Shown here piece by piece: positions 58,755 through 64,000 of a stretch of DNA of 64,000 bases. Under the pieces are notes generated by a model. That model saw only the letters and a list, made by a program, of their open reading frames with translations. It did not search any database and was not told the origin of the DNA. Each line of letters opens with the position of its first letter. Positions within the stretch are counted from its first letter, which is position 1. Location: assembly GCA_905215935.1 (NCBI GenBank), contig CAJMRY010000003.1:124001-188000 (forward strand). The letters are read 5' to 3'. This DNA comes from an uncultured bacterium (GTDB lineage Bacteria; Bacillota; Clostridia; TANB77; CAG-508). Both the position numbers and the translations under genes were made by a program.

Positions 58755-59465
58755 CTAAAATTTAATATTACTTTTTATATTTTTATTACATGTTTCTATA
58801 AGCCTTTTAAAGATATTATTCATATTTTCATCTATTTTGTACAAACTTTCTGGATGAAACCTTATACCTATATAAAAATCTTTATCTTTTGATTCGATAA
58901 CATCTGCATATCCATCCTCACAAAATCCAACTTTATCTAATTTCGGGCAATCTTTTATAGTTCTTTTATGTCTTGAATTAACCATAATTTCTTCTTTTTT
59001 TATAATATCATAAAATATAGATTCTTTATCAATTTTTATTTTATGAACATATTGCTTTGACATTTGCATATGTTTTTCTGGATTCTCTATCCTATATGTT
59101 GTTCCACCGATTGCTCTAGCAATGATATTTTGTCCACAACAAATTCCAAGAGTTGGAATATTATTTTCATAACAATATTTTGCAATAATACATTCATAAT
59201 TATCAGATTCTGCTCCTCCTTGAAAAATTATCCCATCGCATAATTTTACTTGAGAAATTAAGTTTTCATATTCTTCTCCATGTAAATCTTCTTTCCAGTT
59301 ATCTCCTATGTATTTTATCTCATTATCTGTGGGTAATATTGCAATAGCAATCGCTCCATTATCAAAAATTGCTTGTTTTACTTCATCTCTAACAAATGTA
59401 TCTGCTCTATCATTTTTATAAGTAGCATAATGTTTACTTACAATACCTATTATAGCTTTCCTCAT
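58755..59465 (-). CDS. Class I glutamine amidotransferase-like (peptidase C26) protein
   Basis: A 236-residue enzyme with the C26 triad: Cys in LGICCGQNIIARAIGG (about 110), His and Glu in IRFHPESL near the C-terminus. The family includes gamma-glutamyl-gamma-aminobutyrate hydrolase (PuuD). I chose ATG 59465 (GGAG, 6-nt spacing) rather than 59477. CGG is out of phase (ATC-GGT). It sits next to the truncated oxidoreductase. Confidence 0.82.
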   Translation of the reverse strand: MRKAIIGIVSKHYATYKNDRADTFVRDEVKQAIFDNGAIAIAILPTDNEIKYIGDNWKEDLHGEEYENLISQVKLCDGIIFQGGAESDNYECIIAKYCYENNIPTLGICCGQNIIARAIGGTTYRIENPEKHMQMSKQYVHKIKIDKESIFYDIIKKEEIMVNSRHKRTIKDCPKLDKVGFCEDGYADVIESKDKDFYIGIRFHPESLYKIDENMNNIFKRLIETCNKNIKSNIKF

Positions 59466-59627
59466 ATTTAACTCCATTTATGTAATTATATTTTTTATAA
59501 TTTAACATAGCTTTTAGAATTCCTCAATACTTTTGATACAAATAATAAAAGATGCTAAAACATAAGTAATTTTTCATCATATAATAAATTTTAAAAGTAA
59601 TCGAATTTACAATTTATATTATATTAA

Positions 59628-59666
59628 AGTAAACAACTCACAAACTTTTCTAGTTCGTAAGTTGCT
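59628..59666 (-). terminator. Terminator after tRNA-Thr
   Basis: AACAACTCACAAACT and AGTTCGTAAGTTGCT pair on the minus strand just 3' of the tRNA, followed by T-rich sequence. Confidence 0.55.
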
Positions 59667-59672
59667 ATAAAT

Positions 59673-59748
59673 TGGAGCTACTGGGGAGAATCGAACTCCC
59701 GACCACCAGGTTACGAATCTGATGCTCTACCAACTGAGCTACAGTAGC
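59673..59748 (-). tRNA. tRNA-Thr (CGT)
   Basis: Acceptor GCTACTG/CAGTAGC, encoded CCA, D-stem GCTC/GAGC, T-arm GGGAG-TTCGATT-CTCCC. Anticodon loop TTCGTAA gives CGT. The last anticodon-stem pair is A31/C39, a mismatch. Shares U73 with the other tRNA-Thr. Confidence 0.85.
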
Positions 59749-59955
59749 ATTTTATATACCATTACGGTATACAGTTTTAATTTTAACACATTTTTAACAA
59801 ATTTCAATTATTTTTATGAAAAAATATTTTTTACGAAAATTTATTTAATATTTTATTTTTAAGTAATTTATTCTCACTAAATAATAATTTTTGTATATTA
59901 GATACTATAGAAAAAAATGGCTATATAAATATTATAGCCATTTTCCATTTTTATC

Positions 59956-61584
59956 TTAAAAATGTTTACCTTTTTTTCTTTTTCTTGAATCTTTGTCAAT
60001 ATCACTAAAATCAACTTCGTCTTCCACATTGTATAATTTATTAGTGCTTCTATTATGTATATCTCCCATTACGATATAACCATCATCTTCATCATCTTCT
60101 CTATCATTATCATATTTTGTATCATTTTCTAAGTTATTATCATCATCATTCATAGCTTTAAGATCATCCATAAAATTTAATTCTACACCATCATCTTCTC
60201 TGTTGTTTCTAATTTTCTTTATTATTAAAACAATTATTATTATAAGTAATATACCACCTAATACGCTACCTACAATAATATATTGCATATTAGAATTGCT
60301 TTCTTCTGAAACATTTGAGCCAACTACTGTTTTTGCTTTCTTCTTAACTACAATTTGATATGTAACATTTTGTTTACCATCTTCAGATTTTAACATTATA
60401 GTTACAGTATTTTCTTCATCTTGTAAATCTTCATTTCCTAATATTTCTATAGTTGCATTTTCAACATTACTTATTGCTTCTATATCTAGTTTTGTTATAT
60501 CACTACCAATATCGGCTGTGTATTCATATATATCTGAACTAAAACTTGGGTTTAAATTTATTCCTTTTATTACTAATGTATCTAATTTTAATTGTTCTTG
60601 TGCCTCTTTTGTAACTGTTATTGTATATGTTCTTGCTGTTCCATCTTCTGCTGTAACAACTAATTTTATAACATTTTCACCTAATTCCAAATTATCATTT
60701 CCAGAAATATTTAACTTTGATTTTTCATCTTCTACTACAGCTTCTATATTTAATTTTGTTACATCTTCACCAACTGTAATTTCATATTTTGTTGTTTCAG
60801 GATCAAATTCTGGAGATAAAGTTCCAGGTTCAACAGTTAATGATTTTAGTGCTTTTATTGTAGATTTCTCTTCTTCTGGCTTAGTAGTTGTTAATAAACT
60901 ACTACTAATATATGCAGTTGTTCCATTATAATTAACTTTGCTCCATCCATTACTTCCTACACCAGTTCTAGTAACTTCTTCACCTTTTTTTAGTTTTCCT
61001 ACACTACTGCTTGATGTACTGTAGCTACTTCTTACATTAATTCCATCTTGAGTAGCATATACAGATTGATTTACTGTAGTAAAAGTTGGTTCCTTTGGTT
61101 TGTCATCATTGTTACCAGCTGTACTACCATTATTTGTAGTTCCACCATTGTTTGTTGTTCCTCCATTATTGGTTGTACCACCATTTCCACTAGGATTTGT
61201 ATTAGTTTTTTCTGATACTTTAACAGTTACAGAATCTGATATATTTGAAGGTGTTCCATTTGCATCTGTTACATCTCCAGATAGAGTAACTGTATAAGTT
61301 CCAGGACTTGAAGTGTTTAATTTATACGATTTACTTGTTGATTTGTTAGCTAATTCGTCTAAATTACCACCAACAATTGTATCTGAGACACCAGAGCCAT
61401 TTACTTTTAAATTCCAAGCTATAGCATTAATAGAAACATTTATATTGACACTATCACCTACTTTAACATCTTTACTACTAGCAGAGATACCTGCTGTTCC
61501 AGCATTACATATTGATTTATTAAAAAATAACATGATACCTGCAAAAAGCATTATTATTACTATTTTATAATGTATTCTTTTCAT
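59956..61584 (-). CDS. Surface protein with SH3 and cadherin-like domains
   Basis: A 542-residue exported protein. Signal peptide 1-28; an N-terminal Ig-like domain; a Gly/Asn/Thr repeat linker (NGGTTNNGGTTNNGG); a bacterial SH3 domain (VRSSYSTSSSSVGKLKKGEEV); two cadherin-like beta-sandwich repeats (LKSLTVEPGTLSPEF and LVIKGINLNPSF); a membrane helix (about 432-455); and a long acidic cytoplasmic tail. It is followed 21 nt upstream by the glucosaminidase gene, and the two probably act together at the wall. Confidence 0.8.
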   Translation of the reverse strand: MKRIHYKIVIIMLFAGIMLFFNKSICNAGTAGISASSKDVKVGDSVNINVSINAIAWNLKVNGSGVSDTIVGGNLDELANKSTSKSYKLNTSSPGTYTVTLSGDVTDANGTPSNISDSVTVKVSEKTNTNPSGNGGTTNNGGTTNNGGTTNNGSTAGNNDDKPKEPTFTTVNQSVYATQDGINVRSSYSTSSSSVGKLKKGEEVTRTGVGSNGWSKVNYNGTTAYISSSLLTTTKPEEEKSTIKALKSLTVEPGTLSPEFDPETTKYEITVGEDVTKLNIEAVVEDEKSKLNISGNDNLELGENVIKLVVTAEDGTARTYTITVTKEAQEQLKLDTLVIKGINLNPSFSSDIYEYTADIGSDITKLDIEAISNVENATIEILGNEDLQDEENTVTIMLKSEDGKQNVTYQIVVKKKAKTVVGSNVSEESNSNMQYIIVGSVLGGILLIIIIVLIIKKIRNNREDDGVELNFMDDLKAMNDDDNNLENDTKYDNDREDDEDDGYIVMGDIHNRSTNKLYNVEDEVDFSDIDKDSRKRKKGKHF

Positions 61585-61605
61585 TTTTATCCTCCGTTTT
61601 ATAAA

Positions 61606-63543
61606 TTAATGTTGTTTTAAATATAATATGATTTCATATAAATCACTTGAATTTACTTTATCATCTTTATTAACATCATAAGACTTATTGTATTTATCTG
61701 GATTTTCCTTTAAAAACTTAATTACATGATATAAATCAGTTGAGTTAATAGCTCCATTTCCATCTACATCGCAATTCTTATTTGTAGAAGTGTTACCTCC
61801 ACCATTATTATTCGATACAACCTCTATATAACTTTCCTTACTATCTCCTCTTGCAATATAACCTGTAACACCAGTTCCTGTAACTATTTTATCCCATACA
61901 TATCCATTTGCATTAGAAGAATTTTTTTCAACTCTTGTTATTACATCTCCTTTGTCAAGATATGTTAGTACTTTTTGATTAGTACCAGGAGTTTCTCTTA
62001 CTTTTAATCCTGAGCCACATATTACTTTTACAAGTTCGTTTGTACTGTTACCTCCAGAGTTATTATTTCCTGCTACATTTATATAAGAACTTACTAAATA
62101 TCCTTGTCTACCATCTGCTAATTTTACTCTATCCCAATTGTATCCATCTAATCCATTATATTTTCCTGTCTCAATTCTAGTAAGTGCTTGACCATTAGTT
62201 AATGTAGTAATAATAGATGTATTACTTGTTCCTGGACCATTTCTTAAATTAACATCTGTATTTGCTATTACTTTATCATTACAATTTGTTATATCATTTA
62301 TTTTTTCAATATATGTATTTGCAACATATCCTTTTCTACCATCTGGTAAAACTACTTTATCCCAATAGTATCCGCCTTCTGCTACATTTGCAACTTCTAT
62401 TCTTAATAAAGTATCTCCTGAATTTAGTGTTGCAAGAATAGTAGAAGTTGTATTTTTGCTTTCTCTTATATTTACATTTGAACCTTTAATTTTTACGTTT
62501 TGCGTAACAATTCCTTGTGTTCCTGGCTGAGGGCATTTTTCTTTTGGCATATTTTCATAAACTGGAATAAGGAAACTAACACTACTATTAAATGTTCCCA
62601 TTCTTTGGTATACATTTCTTACTGTATAACTTTCTGTAAGTGCTGCTGAAACGTTTTGCATATATTGGTGATAATATAAACTTCCATCACTATTATCTAC
62701 ATCGAATTTTTGTAAATACAAAGTATTTTGTCCTATTCCAATATATTTAGATTTTAGAAAATCTATTCCACCTATTATAGATTTTGCTAAAGTATTCCAT
62801 CCATGTTCTCTAGCATATGCTGTCGCATTTGCTATTATTTGTGATGATGAATTTCCAGATGCTCCAACATTAAACACATTATAATAACCTTCATTTCCTC
62901 TACTCATAGTAGTTCCGCTTTTTCCTTGTTCTTGCAAGATTCTAGAAACTACTTGATATGGATTTATATTAACTTTCTTACATGCTTCTATTATTGCATC
63001 TGCATTTTCTCTTCCTTCTAAGAAAGAGCCACTAGTCATACTCATAACACCATCTGCACTATGTATTGAAGAATTAAAAACTGCTTGTTCAAATTGAAAA
63101 ATGCTATCATCATTTAAGAAATTTCTTGGATCCATATAATAAGATACTGTTGCTTCTGATGCACATCTCCAGCTACCATTATCATATTTCTTATCATTAC
63201 ATGTTGGGCAAATCCAATCTCCTGTTTTGCTTGATGTAATTAAATTTCTTCCATGCCATGCTGTTGTTTCATTTTTTATAACTTGATTCCAATCTAACCC
63301 CGTATAAAATATTGTAAAATTCCAATTTGGATGTGACGACCTTAATTTATTAATAAGTTCTGCATATCCTGGATAATTATTTAACTTACTAGATACGCTC
63401 TCTTTAGTTTGAGCTGCATTTACTTCATTTCTAAATACTAGTCCATAAATAAAATATATTAATATATTTAAAACAATTATTATGCTTAAAAATTTCTTTA
63501 TTTTTTGTATATTCCTCTCTATAAAAATATTATTAGTTAACAT
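61606..63543 (-). CDS. Secreted glucosaminidase with SH3 repeats and a dockerin
   Basis: A 645-residue exported protein. Signal/anchor 15-38; an N-acetylglucosaminidase-type domain (about 60-315) with YMDPRNFLNDDSIFQFEQAVF, SRILQEQGKSGTTMSRGNEG; three SH3 domains (VNIRESKNTTSTIL, VNLRNGPGTSNTSI, LKVRETPGTNQKVL); and a C-terminal type I dockerin with two Ca-binding loops (DVDGNGAINSTDLYHVIKFL, DVNKDDKVNSSDLYEIILYL). A cell-wall hydrolase with a dockerin implies a cohesin-bearing scaffold elsewhere. CGGs are all out of phase. Confidence 0.85.
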   Translation of the reverse strand: MLTNNIFIERNIQKIKKFLSIIIVLNILIYFIYGLVFRNEVNAAQTKESVSSKLNNYPGYAELINKLRSSHPNWNFTIFYTGLDWNQVIKNETTAWHGRNLITSSKTGDWICPTCNDKKYDNGSWRCASEATVSYYMDPRNFLNDDSIFQFEQAVFNSSIHSADGVMSMTSGSFLEGRENADAIIEACKKVNINPYQVVSRILQEQGKSGTTMSRGNEGYYNVFNVGASGNSSSQIIANATAYAREHGWNTLAKSIIGGIDFLKSKYIGIGQNTLYLQKFDVDNSDGSLYYHQYMQNVSAALTESYTVRNVYQRMGTFNSSVSFLIPVYENMPKEKCPQPGTQGIVTQNVKIKGSNVNIRESKNTTSTILATLNSGDTLLRIEVANVAEGGYYWDKVVLPDGRKGYVANTYIEKINDITNCNDKVIANTDVNLRNGPGTSNTSIITTLTNGQALTRIETGKYNGLDGYNWDRVKLADGRQGYLVSSYINVAGNNNSGGNSTNELVKVICGSGLKVRETPGTNQKVLTYLDKGDVITRVEKNSSNANGYVWDKIVTGTGVTGYIARGDSKESYIEVVSNNNGGGNTSTNKNCDVDGNGAINSTDLYHVIKFLKENPDKYNKSYDVNKDDKVNSSDLYEIILYLKQH

Positions 63544-63824
63544 TTTTATCCTCCTCTTTTGCTACATTTTTTTGCAAGTACAGTATATCATTCTTGTTTT
63601 TTCGAGTCAATTAAAACATAAAAAAAAGTTATATTTGTTTTATTTTGCGTTACAATTCACAGTTATTAAAAAGCTCATACTAGCATAGCTAATTGATTGA
63701 TATACAGTAACATTCTCTCTTCATAATAAACATATGCTGTAAATTGTAACATTTTGTGGTTACTATCCACCATTTCTAAGTGTTAGTTATAAAATTTTCA
63801 TCTAATTTACGCACCGCAAAAGAG

Positions 63825-63848
63825 CTATAACCTCTATAGTTATAGCCC
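63825..63848 (-). terminator. Terminator of the partial gene at the right edge
   Basis: GCTATAAC and GTTATAGC arms, then TTTT on the minus strand. The rest of 63544-63824 shows no gene. Confidence 0.6.
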
Positions 63849-63876
63849 ACAATTTAATATTTTATTTAAGTAACAA

Positions 63877-64000
63877 CTAGTTACAACATCCTCTTTGGCA
63901 TCCACATCCAAAGTTTGTGAATAATAATAAGAATATTATTATGAAGAATAATATTTCGCTATCTCCACATCCTCCAAATAATCCATTTAAAAATCCACCA
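63877..64000 (-). CDS. Small Gly/Cys-rich membrane protein, 5' end outside window
   Basis: The last about 41 residues are visible: GGFLNGLFGGCGDSEIL, a hydrophobic helix, then NFGCGCQRGCCN and TAG. Tiny proteins of this shape (Gly/Cys head, one membrane helix, GCGC tail) are frequent in Clostridia and often sporulation-linked. The start lies beyond 64000. Confidence 0.55.
   Translation of the reverse strand, partial: GGFLNGLFGGCGDSEILFFIIIFLLLFTNFGCGCQRGCCN

Noticed and set aside
61140..61200. Short tandem repeat as a mobile or CRISPR element
   Set aside because: It encodes the Gly/Asn/Thr linker of the surface protein.

Overview
This window is a strongly AT-rich chromosomal segment of a Gram-positive, anaerobic Firmicute, most likely an uncultivated Clostridia-type bacterium. 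The evidence is oxygen-sensitive class III ribonucleotide reductase (nrdDG), PolC-type replicative polymerase, a sigma-H family factor, a T-box riboswitch ahead of glyS, a sortase beside an LPKTG protein, NAD-dependent ligase, and DUF2935/DUF5665/UPF0182 proteins. No rRNA, CRISPR array or intact insertion sequence was found.

The outstanding feature is recoding. Sixteen otherwise normal genes, many of them essential (polC, ligA, uppS, cdsA, rseP, ychF, rqcH), are each split into two or more overlapping frames. Every break falls at an in-frame CGG codon. Skipping the C and reading the next three bases (GGN, always glycine) restores the conserved protein each time. I count 29 clear sites plus one ambiguous one (a response regulator ending in CGG TAA). 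polC has five and ychF three. By manual count about 38 further CGG trinucleotides lie out of phase inside genes (for example GAC-GGA or GCG-GAT), and none is associated with a frame change. The signal therefore follows the codon and not the sequence, which argues against sequencing error or gene decay. Apart from that response-regulator stop, only two genes use CGG in the zero frame with no rescue, and both are small orphan genes of unlike codon use (16410-16622 and 17491-17904). The simplest reading is that CGG is not arginine here but triggers efficient +1 frameshifting, or that CGGN is read as a four-base glycine codon.

Layout. 1-4.4 kb: C39-like peptidase, DUF2935, a small Tyr/Met-rich protein, an acyl-CoA synthetase. 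4.7-8.4 kb: nrdG-nrdD divergent from a Crp/Fnr regulator, with two matching palindromes between them. 8.7-11.1 kb: orphan small genes and an AAA/DUF4143 ATPase. 11.1-16.3 kb: response regulator, histidine kinase, ABC ATPase and permease. 16.4-26.2 kb: NUDIX, orphans, class A PBP, S66 peptidase, DUF368 transporter, DcrB-like lipoprotein-type protein. 26.4-31 kb: glyS with T-box, HD phosphohydrolase, a non-coding stretch with five DnaA-box matches, and a DUF1294 gene visible only when the recoding rule is applied. 31-41.6 kb: a housekeeping run polC, rseP, cdsA, uppS, ispA, frr, pyrH. 41.8-52.8 kb: sortase and its substrate, ychF, L,D-transpeptidase, tRNA-Thr, sigH, rqcH, small genes, ligA, pgsA. 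53-64 kb: DUF5665, UPF0182, ftsY, a C26 amidohydrolase, a second tRNA-Thr, and two large secreted/surface proteins with SH3, cadherin-like and dockerin modules.

Gene lengths given for recoded genes assume that one base is skipped at each site; with that assumption each length is divisible by three and close to the family norm (YchF 363 aa, LigA 663, RqcH 565, PolC about 1470).
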